Assembly (NCBI RefSeq): GCF_900108025.1
Contig: NZ_FNUS01000001.1
Location: forward strand, 620,001-684,000
Origin: Halpernia humi
Lineage (GTDB): Bacteria; Bacteroidota; Bacteroidia; Flavobacteriales; Weeksellaceae
Reading direction: 5' to 3'
Length of the DNA stretch: 64,000 nucleotides
The notes below the pieces were generated by a model. It was given only the letters and a program-made list of their open reading frames with translations, did not search any database and was not told the DNA's origin. Shown here in pieces: positions 27,969-38,264 of the stretch. How positions within the stretch are numbered: the first letter of the stretch is position 1; each line of letters opens with the position of its first letter. The position numbers and the translations under genes were made by a program.

Positions 27969-28934
27969 ATGAAAATCAGCATTGTAATTTTAAACTGGAA
28001 TGGAAAATCTTGGCTAGAAAAATTTTTGCCTAATGTATTAGAAAATTCAACTAATGCGCAGATTTTTATAATTGATAATGCATCGACCGACGATTCTGTT
28101 GAGTTTTTATATAAAAATTTTCCTACAATTTCTATCATTAAAAATTCAGAAAATTTAGGTTTTGCGGGCGGTTATAACGAAGGTTTAAAGCATATTTCAG
28201 GTGATATTTTTTGTTTATTAAATTCTGATGTGGAAGTGACGGACAATTGGTTGCAACCCATTGAAAATCTGTTCAATAAGGATGCGAATATTGCCGCCAT
28301 TCAACCAAAAGTTTTAGATTTTAACAGGAAAAATTATTTTGAATTTGCAGGTGCCGGTGGCGGATTAATAGATAATCTGGGATTTCCATATTGCAGAGGT
28401 AGAATTTTTGAAGATTTGGAAAAAGATGAAGGACAATATGACGATGAAGCAGAAATTTTTTGGGCTTCAGGTTGTGCGCTTTTCATACGAGCAGAAGAAT
28501 TTAGAAAAATGAATGGTTTTGATGAACGCTTTTTTGCGCATCAAGAAGAAATAGATCTTTGTTGGCGCTTAATAAATGCTGGAAAAAAGATCTATTATTG
28601 CGGAAAATCTACGGTTTATCATGTTGGCGGTGGTACTTTAAATAAGCAATCGCCACGAAAGACTTTTCTAAATTTCAGAAATAATTTGAGTATGCTGCTA
28701 AAAAATTTGCCATTGAAATCACTCTTTTGGATTTTGCCTTTAAGATTAATTTTAGATGGTTTTGCGGGTATTTATTTAGGTTTAAAAAACGGTTTTCCGC
28801 ATTTAATGGCTGTTTTGAAAGGACATTTTGGCTTTTACAGTCAAATTAGTGGTACTTTAAAAAGACGTGGAAATCATCAAACAAAAAGATATTATCAAAG
28901 TAAATGGCTTATTTTTAAACATTTTTTTAAATAA
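27969..28934 (+). CDS. Family 2 glycosyltransferase
   Basis: 321 residues of the GT-A fold. The nucleotide-sugar site is in 'VILNWNGKSWLEKFLP' and 'IIDNASTDDSVEFL', and the DxD-type metal motif is in LLNSDVEVTD. 'MNGFDERFFAHQEEIDLCW' and 'YHVGGGT' match the rhamnosyl-transferase-like branch of GT2. The C-terminal hydrophobic stretch (about 255-285) may attach it to the membrane. It probably adds a sugar to lipopolysaccharide, capsule or another envelope glycan. The donor and acceptor are unknown. Confidence 0.92.
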   Translation: MKISIVILNWNGKSWLEKFLPNVLENSTNAQIFIIDNASTDDSVEFLYKNFPTISIIKNSENLGFAGGYNEGLKHISGDIFCLLNSDVEVTDNWLQPIENLFNKDANIAAIQPKVLDFNRKNYFEFAGAGGGLIDNLGFPYCRGRIFEDLEKDEGQYDDEAEIFWASGCALFIRAEEFRKMNGFDERFFAHQEEIDLCWRLINAGKKIYYCGKSTVYHVGGGTLNKQSPRKTFLNFRNNLSMLLKNLPLKSLFWILPLRLILDGFAGIYLGLKNGFPHLMAVLKGHFGFYSQISGTLKRRGNHQTKRYYQSKWLIFKHFFK

Positions 28935-28937
28935 AAT

Positions 28938-29495
28938 ATGATAGATTTTTGCGCCATAGATTTTGAAACAGCAACGAATGATAGACATTCAGCCTGCGAA
29001 TTGGGGATTTGCATCGTAGAAAATGGCGAAATTGTAGAAACAAAAAATTGGCTTATAAAACCGCCAAGTTATCCTTATTTTAATCCTTATAATGTGGCTG
29101 TTCATGGAATTGAACCTTCTGAAGTTGCCGATGCACCAACGTTCGCGGATATTTGGTATGAAGTGGAAGAATTGATGTATGGTAATTTAATGCTTGCTCA
29201 CAATGCAGGTTTTGACGCAGGTGTTTTACGAAGTTGTTTGGATTATTATGGTCTTTTTAAACCAAAATTAAATTATTTATGTAGTATTTCTATTGCAAAA
29301 AAATCTTGGAAAATGTTGCCCAAATATGGTTTGAGTTCTTTGGCAGAATTTCATAATATTAAATTTAAACATCACAGAGCAGGCGCTGATGCGGAAGTTT
29401 GTGCAAAAATTGCACTTTTGGGTTTTGAAAAATTAATTGTTACTAGAAATGATGAAGTGAAAGAAGTTTTTAAGAAAAATTTGAAAGTTTTGTGA
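28938..29495 (+). CDS. DnaQ-like 3'-5' exonuclease (DEDDh)
   Basis: 185 residues. Exo I is DFETATND near residue 8, Exo II is 'LMLAHNAGFDAGVLRS', and Exo III is HHRAGADAEVCA with the catalytic histidine (DEDDh type). It matches proofreading-type RNase T/DnaQ exonucleases. As a free-standing single domain it could trim DNA or RNA ends. It starts four bases after the glycosyltransferase stop, so it is probably co-transcribed despite the unrelated function. Confidence 0.92.
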   Translation: MIDFCAIDFETATNDRHSACELGICIVENGEIVETKNWLIKPPSYPYFNPYNVAVHGIEPSEVADAPTFADIWYEVEELMYGNLMLAHNAGFDAGVLRSCLDYYGLFKPKLNYLCSISIAKKSWKMLPKYGLSSLAEFHNIKFKHHRAGADAEVCAKIALLGFEKLIVTRNDEVKEVFKKNLKVL

Positions 29496-29520
29496 TATTT
29501 CTCGCTGATTAATTAAAACT

Positions 29521-29907
29521 TTAATTGCTCAAAACTTCGGCTAATAAACTAAATTTTGGGATTTCTAATTCTAAAACTTCATCTGTCAAAATATTATTTA
29601 TGAAGAAAATTCCGTTCATATTTCCGACGCCAGAACGCAGCACTACGTTACTAAAATAATTGAAGGTTTCTCCTCTTAAAAGTGTTGGCGTTAAACCAAT
29701 CACGCCATCGCCCAAAACTTCGGTAAAACCAAAGCCCACGTCATAAATAGTCCATTTACGGCGCATAATTTTAATATTGAGGTTTGAGTTATTGATAATT
29801 TCGATATTATACCGAAACACAAATCTATTTTCGGAGGGAAAACTATTCTTCACATCATATTCTGGCTGAACATTGATGGTAATTCCGTGGGTAGTTTTAG
29901 TAAACAT
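29521..29907 (-). CDS. apaG: ApaG protein (DUF525)
   Basis: 128 residues, the normal ApaG length, forming a single all-beta ApaG/FBA domain: 'GITINVQPEYD', 'RYNIEIINNSNLNIKIMRR' and 'EVLGDGVIGLTPTLLRGETF'. Gene disruptions in enterobacteria link ApaG to Co2+/Mg2+ efflux phenotypes, but its molecular function is not established. It is convergent with the exonuclease gene, 25 bases away. Confidence 0.93.
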   Translation of the reverse strand: MFTKTTHGITINVQPEYDVKNSFPSENRFVFRYNIEIINNSNLNIKIMRRKWTIYDVGFGFTEVLGDGVIGLTPTLLRGETFNYFSNVVLRSGVGNMNGIFFINNILTDEVLELEIPKFSLLAEVLSN

Positions 29908-29956
29908 TTTTTGTATTTTTAAAAATTATAGCAAAAATCCCGCCTTTTTTAAGCAA

Positions 29957-29982
29957 AAAATCCCAGTAAAAACTGGGATTTT
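29957..29982 (-). terminator. Terminator of the 2-oxoglutarate dehydrogenase genes
   Basis: AAAATCCCAGT (29957-29967) and ACTGGGATTTT (29972-29982) form an 11-bp stem with a 4-base loop. Read on the minus strand it ends in T residues and lies just downstream of the E2 stop codon. Confidence 0.88.
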
Positions 29983-30005
29983 AAATATATTAAAAAAATA
30001 TATTT

Positions 30006-31241
30006 TTATAATTCCAGTGCTTTTCTTTCGTCGCCGTTCATCAAAATCTCAACAGGATTATCAATTCCCTCTTTCACAGCTACTAAAAATCCTACAGATT
30101 CTTTTCCATCAATTATTCTGTGGTCATAAGACAGTGCAACATACATCATCGGACGAATAACTACTTGATTATCAATAGCCACAGGTCTTTGCAAAATATT
30201 ATGCATTCCTAAAATTGCAGATTGTGGTGGATTAATAATTGGTGTAGAAAGCATTGAGCCAAAAGTTCCCCCATTGGTTATCGTAAAAGTTCCGCCTGTC
30301 ATTTCATCAACAGTGATGTTTCCTTCTCTTGCTTTTATTGCTAAATCTTTAATTGATGCTTCAATATTTCTAAATGACAAATTTTCAGCATTTCTTACCA
30401 CGGGAACCATTAAACCTTTCGGCCCAGAAACCGCTATTGAAATATCACAAAAATCGTAAGAAACCATTTGGTTTCCATCTATCATTGAATTTACTTCAGG
30501 GTACATTTGCAAGGCTCTTACAACTGCTTTTGTAAAAAAAGACATGAAACCTAAACCAACGCCGTGTTTTGCGGCAAATTCTTCCTTATATTGTTTTCTT
30601 ATGCGGAAAATTTCGCTCATATCTACTTCGTTAAAAGTAGTCAACATTGCTGTTTCATTTTTAACTGACACCAATCTTTCCGCTACTTTTCTGCGTAACA
30701 TTGATAATCTTGAAGTTGTAGAGCCTCTAGAACCGCCGTTATGAGAAACACCCATCGGCGCAACTGAGGCTTGTTCTGCATCATTTTTGGTAATTCTACC
30801 ATCTCTTCCGCTTCCTGAAACTTGCGCAGGACTTATGCCTTTTTCATCTAATATTTTTCTTGCAGCAGGCGAAGGTGTATTTGCAGCATAAGAAGTATTT
30901 TCAACTTTTGCAGGTTCAGGTTTTTTCGCCTCAACTTTTGGTGCTTCCACTTTTACTTCAGGTGCTTTTTCATCAGTTTTTGCATCTCCGCTTGGTTTAG
31001 CAGCATCTCTATCAATTAAACAAACCACTTGCCCTACTTCTACTACATCGCCTTCTTCGGCTTTCAAAGTAATCACGCCACTTTCTTCTGCAGGCAATTC
31101 TAATGTTGCTTTATCAGAATCTACTTCTGCAATTGGTTGGTCTTTTTCTACGTAATCGCCGTCTTTCACAAGCCAACTTGCGATTTCTACTTCGGTGATG
31201 GATTCGCCTGGCGAAGGCACTTTCATTTCTAATATAGACAT
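30006..31241 (-). CDS. sucB: 2-oxoglutarate dehydrogenase E2 (dihydrolipoyllysine succinyltransferase)
   Basis: 411 residues. The lipoyl domain (1-75) has the lipoylated lysine in DSDKATLE. An Ala/Pro/Lys/Glu-rich linker follows. The E1/E3-binding domain is about 115-155 ('[20 protein letters not shown]'). The catalytic acyltransferase domain ends with [11 protein letters not shown], which contains the active-site His and Asp. It passes the succinyl group from the E1 product to CoA in the TCA cycle. It lies 54 bases downstream of the E1 gene in one operon, with a strong terminator after it. The E3 gene is not in this window. Confidence 0.97.
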   Translation of the reverse strand: MSILEMKVPSPGESITEVEIASWLVKDGDYVEKDQPIAEVDSDKATLELPAEESGVITLKAEEGDVVEVGQVVCLIDRDAAKPSGDAKTDEKAPEVKVEAPKVEAKKPEPAKVENTSYAANTPSPAARKILDEKGISPAQVSGSGRDGRITKNDAEQASVAPMGVSHNGGSRGSTTSRLSMLRRKVAERLVSVKNETAMLTTFNEVDMSEIFRIRKQYKEEFAAKHGVGLGFMSFFTKAVVRALQMYPEVNSMIDGNQMVSYDFCDISIAVSGPKGLMVPVVRNAENLSFRNIEASIKDLAIKAREGNITVDEMTGGTFTITNGGTFGSMLSTPIINPPQSAILGMHNILQRPVAIDNQVVIRPMMYVALSYDHRIIDGKESVGFLVAVKEGIDNPVEILMNGDERKALEL

Positions 31242-31295
31242 TTGTTTATTTTTTAGATATCGTTTTTAATTATTTGATATTAATTACTTAAAATA

Positions 31296-34094
31296 TTAAG
31301 CAGTTAAAGGCTTCTTGGTTGGTGCATCGGATGTTGAAAAAACACGGTTGATTATATCATTTTGCATAATTTCAAACTTTTTATGGCTTCCTGGTGCGGG
31401 GCTTCCACTTGCAATAGGGGAAATCACCTGAATATTTTGATCGCGGAAATGTCTTAGCATAAAACTCCACGCACCCATATTTTCTGGCTCTTCTTGCGCC
31501 CAGATAAATTCCTTTCTATTTTTATATTTTTCTAAAATTTCTTCAATATGATTCATTTGCAAAGGATAAAGTTGCTCAATACGAACTAAAGCGACTTTTT
31601 CATCATTTATTTCTTCTTTTTTGGCTAATAAATCATAATAAATTTTACCTGTGCAAAATACTAATTTTTCTACTTTATTTACATTTGATGAAGCATCATC
31701 TAAAATTGGTTGAAATTCACCATTTGCCATTTCTTCAAAAGTAGAAACCACTTTAGGGTGTCTCAAAAGCGACTTTGGCGTCATTACTACCAAAGGTTTT
31801 CTAAAAGGAAATTTTTGCTGTCTTCTTAATAAGTGGAAGTAATTTGCTGGCGTTGTACAATTTGCGACAATAATATTTTCATTGGCTGCTAATGTAAGGA
31901 AGCGCTCTAATCTTGCAGAAGAATGTTCTGCACCTTGTCCTTCAGAACCGTGTGGCAAAAGCATTACCAAACCATTTTGGCTTTTCCATTTGTCTTCTGC
32001 GGCTACTAAATATTGGTCGATAATAATTTGTGCACCATTTACAAAATCCCCGAATTGGGCTTCCCAAATGGTTAAAGTCTTTGGAGAAACCATTGCATAT
32101 CCATAATCAAAACCTAAAACTGCGTATTCTGATAAAAAGGAGTTGAAAATATCAAATCTTTGTTTTTCGGTTACATGTTTTAGTGGCACATATTCTTCTT
32201 CAGCATCTTCGGTTTTTACAACTGCATGCCGATGCGAGAATGTCCCTCTTTCTACGTCTTCACCAGAAATTCTAATATTATTGCCTTCCACTAAAAGTGT
32301 TGCATAGGCCAAAAGTTCACCTTGTGCCCAATCTAATGTATCAGTCTCGACTTGTTTCAAACGATTTTCAAACAAGCGCGAAATTTTTCTAATGAATTTT
32401 TTATCCTCGGGTAAAGTGGCAATTTCTCTGGCCAATTTTTTTAATTCTTCAATATTAAATTTAGTATTATAAACTTTCAAAACATCGCCTGGTTTGTCCA
32501 TAGGAAAATCCTTCCAATCTTCTTCCATGAAAACGTCCATCGTATTTCTTTCAATTTGTTTAGACGCATCAAAATTCTCATCCAATAGGGATTTGAACTC
32601 ATTTTCCATTTTATCTAAAACTTCAGTAGAGAGTGTTTTATTCTCTATCAGTTTATTTTTATAAATTTCTCTGGGGTTCGGATGTTTTGAAATAAGATTG
32701 TAAAGTTGCGGCTGGGTAAATCGTGGCTCATCTCCTTCATTGTGACCATATTTTCTATATCCTAAAAGGTCGATATAAACATCTTTTCCAAATTGTGAAC
32801 GAAAATCTGCGGCGAATCTCACAGCGTGCACCACTGCTTCTACGTCATCGGCATTTACGTGCATCACGGGAGAATCCGTTACTTTTGCAATATCTGTGCA
32901 ATAAGTTGAACTTCTAGCATCTAAATAGTTGGTGGTGAATGACACTTGATTATTCACAACAATATGAACCGTACCACCCGTTTTGTAACCATCCAAATTC
33001 ATCATTTGCGCTACTTCATAAACGATTCCTTGTCCTGCAATTGCGCCATCACCATGAATTATTATTGGTAAAACTTGGCTGAAATCTCCTTTGAAGTCAT
33101 TATCTACTTTTGCGCGGCAAATGCCTTCTACCAAAGCAGCGACTGTTTCTAAATGCGAAGGATTTGGGGTTAAATTTATTCTAACCTCTTCACCAGATTC
33201 GGTTGTAATTTTTTTTGATGCGCCTAAATGATATTTTACATCCCCAGAAAAAACATCTTCTTCAAATTCTTTTCCTTCAAATTCGGAAAATATTTGTTTA
33301 GATGATTTCTGAAATATATTTGTTAGAACATTTAATCTCCCACGATGTGCCATTCCTAAAACCACTTCATTAACACCCAATTTTGAAGCTCTAGAAATCA
33401 GTTGATCTAAAGCGGGAATTAGCGATTCATTACCTTCCAAAGAAAATCTTTTTTGGCCTACAAATTTTGTATGCAAATAATTTTCAAAGGCAACAGCTTG
33501 GTTTAATTTTTTAAGAATTTCAACTTTTTCAGCGTTGGATAAATCGGCGTGATTATCATTAATTTGAATCCAATCTCGGATATATTGTTTTTCTTCTACA
33601 TTGTGAATGTGCATATATTCTAAACCTATAGAATCACAATATATCTTTTCTAGGTGGTTGATTAATTCCTGCAAAGTGGCAGGTTTGCTCATTCCTGTTT
33701 CTGTGGCACAATTAAAAACTTTCTGTAAATCGGAAGAATTTAAGCCAAAATTCTCAATATCTAAATTGGGATAATAATGCCTTCTTTCTCTTACAGGATT
33801 GGTTTTTGTAAATAAATGCCCTCTACTTCTGTAGGCCTCAATGAGGTTGATTACGAGGAATTCTTTTCTAATATCTTCTGGCATTTCACCAGAAGTGAAA
33901 TTTTGCGCCACATAATTTGAAGGTGTATTATTTTCAGAAGTAATTTCATCGGAATAATTTTCCAACGCAAAATCAAAGCCTTGGAAGAAAGACTTCCACG
34001 ATGGTTCTACGGAATCTGGAAAAGTGAGATATTGCTGATAGAGATCATCAATGAGTTGAGCGTGTGAGGCATTCAGGAATGAAAATTTGTCCAT
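31296..34094 (-). CDS. sucA: 2-oxoglutarate dehydrogenase E1 (thiamine diphosphate)
   Basis: 932 residues, typical of E1o. It decarboxylates 2-oxoglutarate using thiamine diphosphate. Key segments are the N-terminal E2-binding region 'FLNASHAQLIDDLYQQYL', 'GMAHRGRLNVL', the ThDP/Mg motif 'HGDGAIAGQGIVYE...NNQVSFTT', and the C-terminal transketolase-like domain with 'LLPHGSEGQGAEHSSARLER'. It is the first gene of the E1-E2 operon. A minus-strand TAAATTTG box at 34141-34148 is the likely promoter, 46 bases before the start. Confidence 0.97.
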   Translation of the reverse strand: MDKFSFLNASHAQLIDDLYQQYLTFPDSVEPSWKSFFQGFDFALENYSDEITSENNTPSNYVAQNFTSGEMPEDIRKEFLVINLIEAYRSRGHLFTKTNPVRERRHYYPNLDIENFGLNSSDLQKVFNCATETGMSKPATLQELINHLEKIYCDSIGLEYMHIHNVEEKQYIRDWIQINDNHADLSNAEKVEILKKLNQAVAFENYLHTKFVGQKRFSLEGNESLIPALDQLISRASKLGVNEVVLGMAHRGRLNVLTNIFQKSSKQIFSEFEGKEFEEDVFSGDVKYHLGASKKITTESGEEVRINLTPNPSHLETVAALVEGICRAKVDNDFKGDFSQVLPIIIHGDGAIAGQGIVYEVAQMMNLDGYKTGGTVHIVVNNQVSFTTNYLDARSSTYCTDIAKVTDSPVMHVNADDVEAVVHAVRFAADFRSQFGKDVYIDLLGYRKYGHNEGDEPRFTQPQLYNLISKHPNPREIYKNKLIENKTLSTEVLDKMENEFKSLLDENFDASKQIERNTMDVFMEEDWKDFPMDKPGDVLKVYNTKFNIEELKKLAREIATLPEDKKFIRKISRLFENRLKQVETDTLDWAQGELLAYATLLVEGNNIRISGEDVERGTFSHRHAVVKTEDAEEEYVPLKHVTEKQRFDIFNSFLSEYAVLGFDYGYAMVSPKTLTIWEAQFGDFVNGAQIIIDQYLVAAEDKWKSQNGLVMLLPHGSEGQGAEHSSARLERFLTLAANENIIVANCTTPANYFHLLRRQQKFPFRKPLVVMTPKSLLRHPKVVSTFEEMANGEFQPILDDASSNVNKVEKLVFCTGKIYYDLLAKKEEINDEKVALVRIEQLYPLQMNHIEEILEKYKNRKEFIWAQEEPENMGAWSFMLRHFRDQNIQVISPIASGSPAPGSHKKFEIMQNDIINRVFSTSDAPTKKPLTA

Positions 34095-34140
34095 TTAGAT
34101 ACAGATTACCTGTTTTTTTATTGATACTTATTTTAATTTA

Positions 34141-34148
34141 CAAATTTA
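34141..34148 (-). promoter_or_regulatory. -7 box of the sucAB promoter
   Basis: On the minus strand the bases read TAAATTTG, matching TAnnTTTG, 46 bases before the E1 start codon. The -33 element is not distinct. Confidence 0.5.
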
Positions 34149-34302
34149 ATAAAAATATGTGATTATTCTGTTGCAAAAAAGGGTTAAAAATACCTTAAAA
34201 TATAGAAAAAATTATAAATTTTAACCAATTCTTAAACTCAACTTTGTTCGGATTAAAATATTACACTTTGGTACTTAAGAATAATGTTAGACTGCTGCTA
34301 AA

Positions 34303-35337
34303 TCACAAAATTTCTAAAGCTAATTTTAAGGTTTCTTCACCAGTTTCTGAAGGATTTTCTAAAAATGTTTCGTGCAATTGACCCGTCCGCAATTCTTGCT
34401 TCTTGGCTTCAGTATTTAATTTTTGAATGGCTCGTAATCGACCAAAATAATCACCTTTGTAATAGATAACCAATTGTTTTTGGGTAGATAAATATCTATA
34501 AATAAAATTATTATCAGAGATATTCACTTTTTTTGAAAGTGGAAATCCAATGAAATAAGAAATATCTTTGCTTTTTAAATTATTAGGATCTGTAATGATA
34601 ATTGGAAACCCAAATTCATCAGATTCTTTTTGTAGATCAGTTTGCAGGTAATTTTTTACTTTGTTATAATTGAGAACAATGTTTTTTATAAGTGCATCTT
34701 TTTTGTTTGAGGTACTTACATTAATACCTAAAAGTATGGCATTAGATTGGTTTTCCACCATTACACTATCAAATTTCAAGCGCGCTAATCGCTTTTCCTT
34801 ATCTACTTTATTACTTAATAAATTAGAAAGATTAGCCAAACTAGAACTAATATTTTCTGTGAAAAATTTTTCTGAAACCACATGAAAGGGACGATACAAA
34901 ACTGGAACTTTTGGTGTTTTTACCAGATATGAAATTGACGTTTTGTCGGTCGAAATTTTTTTAAACTTCACTTCAATCACCGTGGGAAAATTTTCATTAG
35001 GCCGAAACCAAAAATACCTTATGGCTTTGTTTGGTTCAGAAAATTTAATGGAGAGGTCGCCCTCATTTTTGCCATTTTCATTAGCCCAAGAAAGTGTACT
35101 ATTTAGCCCTTCATAAGGTGTAAAAAAAGAATATTTAAGGTTTTTTTGATCTTTAAAAAAGGAATTCCAGTTTTTGAAATTTTGCAGATTATTATATTGT
35201 GGAAATACTTTTTCTATAGGATAATTTATTTCTTTTTGGTAGGTATAAGTTTTACTATCTTGCATATAAGACGCTGAAATATAATAAATTCCGAAAGCTA
35301 AAACAGCAAATATTATAGTAAATTTTAAGAAACGCAT
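34303..35337 (-). CDS. Membrane-anchored SRPBCC/GyrI-like hypothetical protein
   Basis: 344 residues. One N-terminal transmembrane segment (about 5-22) is followed by a SRPBCC (START-like) domain ('QKEINYPIEKVFPQYNNLQNF', then 'KYSFFTPYEGLNSTLSW'). The C-terminal half resembles the GyrI-like/effector-binding fold. This combination is common in Bacteroidota and has no assigned function; binding of a hydrophobic ligand is a reasonable guess. It stands alone between sucA and glgC on the same strand. Confidence 0.65.
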   Translation of the reverse strand: MRFLKFTIIFAVLAFGIYYISASYMQDSKTYTYQKEINYPIEKVFPQYNNLQNFKNWNSFFKDQKNLKYSFFTPYEGLNSTLSWANENGKNEGDLSIKFSEPNKAIRYFWFRPNENFPTVIEVKFKKISTDKTSISYLVKTPKVPVLYRPFHVVSEKFFTENISSSLANLSNLLSNKVDKEKRLARLKFDSVMVENQSNAILLGINVSTSNKKDALIKNIVLNYNKVKNYLQTDLQKESDEFGFPIIITDPNNLKSKDISYFIGFPLSKKVNISDNNFIYRYLSTQKQLVIYYKGDYFGRLRAIQKLNTEAKKQELRTGQLHETFLENPSETGEETLKLALEIL

Positions 35338-35402
35338 ACAGCAGAAATTTTAAATAAATCTAATTAAAAGTAAAAATTTTTGCAAATGTAGAGATTTAAA
35401 AA

Positions 35403-35433
35403 AAAATGGACTAAAATAAATTTAGTCCATTTT
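35403..35433 (-). terminator. Terminator after glgC
   Basis: AAAATGGACTAAA (35403-35415) pairs with TTTAGTCCATTTT (35421-35433), a 13-bp stem with a 5-base loop. It lies immediately downstream of the glgC stop and is symmetrical enough to work in both directions. Confidence 0.88.
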
Positions 35434-35445
35434 AAAAATTTCAGT

Positions 35446-36714
35446 TTAAAAGATTTGCGTTCCGTCGGGAATTATAGCGCCTTTTTTAACAACAACAATG
35501 CCTTCTTTTACCGAATGATTTTCATAATCACCATCTTGCATGTGTTTACCGCCGATAATTTTCACGTGGTTTCCGATATGGCAATTTTTATCAAGAATTG
35601 CATTTTCTATGTGGCTATATTCGCCAATACCCATATTTGGAATATTATTATTGATGTTATCAATTTTTGTTTCATTACTTTCATAGTAGTCCGCTCCCAT
35701 CATATAGCAATTTTTCAAACTTGTGCCTCTTTCTATACGACAGCGATTTCCTATGATTGAATTTTCAATTTTATCGGCCAAAACAATGCAACCATCGGCA
35801 ATTATGGCTTTGCTCACAAAAGAACCGTTTACTTTAGACGGCGGTAACATTCGCGCTCTGGTATAAATTGGCGAGGATGAAAACAGGTTAAATTGAGGCA
35901 TTTCTTGTGTAAGATCCATATTGGCTTCAAAGAATGATTCTATAGTTCCTATGTCTGTCCAATAACCATCAAATTGATAACTTAATACTTTGTGATGGCC
36001 AATGGCATTTGGAATAAGTTGCCCACCAAAATCGTCTCCAGCATCTTCTTTAAACATATTTTTTAGAACATTTTTCGAAAACACATAAATACCCATTGAG
36101 GCTAAATATTCTTTACCTGCACCTTTGCTTTTTTCTGAAACTTCACTTTTCCAGTCTCCAAGCATATCTTCGCTTGGTTTTTCTATAAATGATGTAATTT
36201 CTCCCTTTTCGTCTGATTTTAAAATACCAAAACCGGTTGCATCCTTTGAGTTTACCGGAATGGTTGCAATAGTAATATCACCTTCATTTTCACGATGAAA
36301 GTCTATCATTTCACGGAAATCCATTTGGTACAATTGGTCACCAGAAAGAATCAAAATATAATCATAATCATATTTTTCTAAATGCTTCATAGACTGTCTC
36401 ACGGCATCCGCAGTTCCTTGGTACCACTGTTCATTTTCTACATTTTGCTCGGCGGCTAAAATATCTACAAAACCCTTGCTGAAGATATCAAAATGGTAAG
36501 AATTTTTGATATGAGAATTTAAAGATGCAGAATTATATTGCGTTAAAACTAATATTTTGTTATAACCAGAATTAAGGCAATTAGAAATAGGAATATCTAC
36601 CAACCTGTATTTACCCGCAATTGGAACAGCCGGCTTTGAACGCGAAAATGTGAGGGGAAATAAGCGGCTTCCTTTTCCACCGCCTAAAACAATGGAGATA
36701 ACTTGGTGTTTCAT
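35446..36714 (-). CDS. glgC: Glucose-1-phosphate adenylyltransferase
   Basis: 422 residues. It makes ADP-glucose, the committed step of bacterial glycogen synthesis. The N-terminal nucleotidyltransferase domain has VLGGGKGSRLFPLT and 'SKPAVPIAGKYRLVDIPIS', and 'GTADAVRQS' lies near residue 100. The C-terminal left-handed beta-helix contains 'IIGNRCRIERGTSLKN'. It is the third gene of the glgB-glgA-glgC group, 140 bases after glgA. The family is normally allosterically controlled, but the effector cannot be read here. Confidence 0.97.
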   Translation of the reverse strand: MKHQVISIVLGGGKGSRLFPLTFSRSKPAVPIAGKYRLVDIPISNCLNSGYNKILVLTQYNSASLNSHIKNSYHFDIFSKGFVDILAAEQNVENEQWYQGTADAVRQSMKHLEKYDYDYILILSGDQLYQMDFREMIDFHRENEGDITIATIPVNSKDATGFGILKSDEKGEITSFIEKPSEDMLGDWKSEVSEKSKGAGKEYLASMGIYVFSKNVLKNMFKEDAGDDFGGQLIPNAIGHHKVLSYQFDGYWTDIGTIESFFEANMDLTQEMPQFNLFSSSPIYTRARMLPPSKVNGSFVSKAIIADGCIVLADKIENSIIGNRCRIERGTSLKNCYMMGADYYESNETKIDNINNNIPNMGIGEYSHIENAILDKNCHIGNHVKIIGGKHMQDGDYENHSVKEGIVVVKKGAIIPDGTQIF

Positions 36715-36854
36715 ATAATTTAATGATTTTGAATTTTGATTTTAGTTTAGAAAGATAAACTTCAAATTATTAATTAGTTATAAAGTTACATTTTTTTGAG
36801 ACAATAGAAATGTTTTTTTTAATAATTTTAAAAATTATAGTTATAATTTGATTT

Positions 36855-38261
36855 TTAATTTTGATATAAATCAATATATTTCTGGGCCGAAATTTCCCAA
36901 GAAAAATCTTTTTTCATGTTGGCTTCAACAAGGGTTTTCATTAAATCTTTTTGGCTATAAATATGCATCGCACGATCCATATTATGAATAATTGCATCTA
37001 CGCTTGCTTCGGCAAAATTAATTCCGCAACCGCCAGTAGAAATATCTTCAACCGTATCTTTTAGCCCTCCAATGTAGCGCACCAAAGGAATTGTGCCATA
37101 CCTCATTGCATACATTTGGTTTAAGCCACAAGGTTCTACACGAGATGGCATTAGCAGAAAATCTGAAGAAGCATAAATTTGATGAGAAAGATATTCTTTA
37201 TAGCCTAAATCTAACGCAAAATTTGTAAAAGTATAATTCAAATTTTGTAATTCGCCTTCCAGATGGCTGTTTCCAGAACCCAAAATAATAATATTGAAGG
37301 CACCGTGCATTTGTTGAATACCTCTTTGTACTAATTCTGGCAATAAATCTGCGCCTTTTTCGGTGGCAAACCTTCCAATAAACCCAAACAATGGCAAATC
37401 TGGATTCAAACCATACACTTCACAAAGTGCTTTTTTATTCTTTAATTTTCCTGTGACAGCATTTTTTAAATTAAAATTATAAGTCAACATTTTGTCGGTT
37501 TTAGGATTCCAAACTTCGGTGTCGATTCCATTTATAATGCCGTGCGCTTTTTGGTGCTCTGCTCGAACCAAACTTTCTAAACCTTTAAAATCATGATATA
37601 ATTCTTCCAAATATCCTCCAGAAACGGTTGTGAAAGCAGTGCAACATTTCAACAGACACGCCAAAGGATTGATGTAGCCATCCCAATCCAAAAGCCCCCA
37701 TTTCCATCCATCAAAACGCGGAATGTAATTGCTCATTTCCCATTTCATTTGTCCTTGGTATTCGCCATTGTGGATGGTACCAATGGTTTTCACACCTTTT
37801 AAATAAGAAAAATCTGGGCAATTTTCTATCATAAATGGCACCAAACCTGTATGATAATCGTGGCAATGCAAAATATCTGGCCGAATCTGCATTGCACTCA
37901 ACCAATGCAAAACGCCGTGCTGAAATGCTAAAAATTGCTGACTTTCATCCCAGTAGCCGTAAACATCGTTTCTATCTAAAAGCCCAGGAATCATTACCAA
38001 ATACAATTCAAAACCCAAAGAATTGTGCTTTTCTTTCATCACTTTAACTTGGTACATATTAAAAGATTGGTGAATCCATCCATCAAAAACCACTTCAAAT
38101 TCGTGGTCGTAAAAAAAACTTTTATTGTACCAAGGCATCACAACTTTCGCATCAATGCCTTCTATTTTATTTTGATATTTCGGCAAAGCGCCCACAACAT
38201 CAGCCAATCCACCGACTTTCGCCACTGGATAACATTCCATTGAAAGATGATAAATCGTCAT
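36855..38261 (-). CDS. glgA: Glycogen synthase (ADP-glucose type)
   Basis: 468 residues of family GT5. The N-terminal ADP-glucose site is KVGGLADVVGALPKY. 'GTIHNGEYQGQMKWE' and 'ASSDFLLMPSRVEPCGLNQMY' carry the catalytic-domain residues, including the glutamate of the E-x7-E motif. It elongates alpha-1,4-glucan from ADP-glucose made by the neighbouring glgC product. Its ATG lies 3 bases after the glgB stop, so the two are tightly coupled. Confidence 0.97.
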   Translation of the reverse strand: MTIYHLSMECYPVAKVGGLADVVGALPKYQNKIEGIDAKVVMPWYNKSFFYDHEFEVVFDGWIHQSFNMYQVKVMKEKHNSLGFELYLVMIPGLLDRNDVYGYWDESQQFLAFQHGVLHWLSAMQIRPDILHCHDYHTGLVPFMIENCPDFSYLKGVKTIGTIHNGEYQGQMKWEMSNYIPRFDGWKWGLLDWDGYINPLACLLKCCTAFTTVSGGYLEELYHDFKGLESLVRAEHQKAHGIINGIDTEVWNPKTDKMLTYNFNLKNAVTGKLKNKKALCEVYGLNPDLPLFGFIGRFATEKGADLLPELVQRGIQQMHGAFNIIILGSGNSHLEGELQNLNYTFTNFALDLGYKEYLSHQIYASSDFLLMPSRVEPCGLNQMYAMRYGTIPLVRYIGGLKDTVEDISTGGCGINFAEASVDAIIHNMDRAMHIYSQKDLMKTLVEANMKKDFSWEISAQKYIDLYQN

Positions 38262-38264
38262 AAA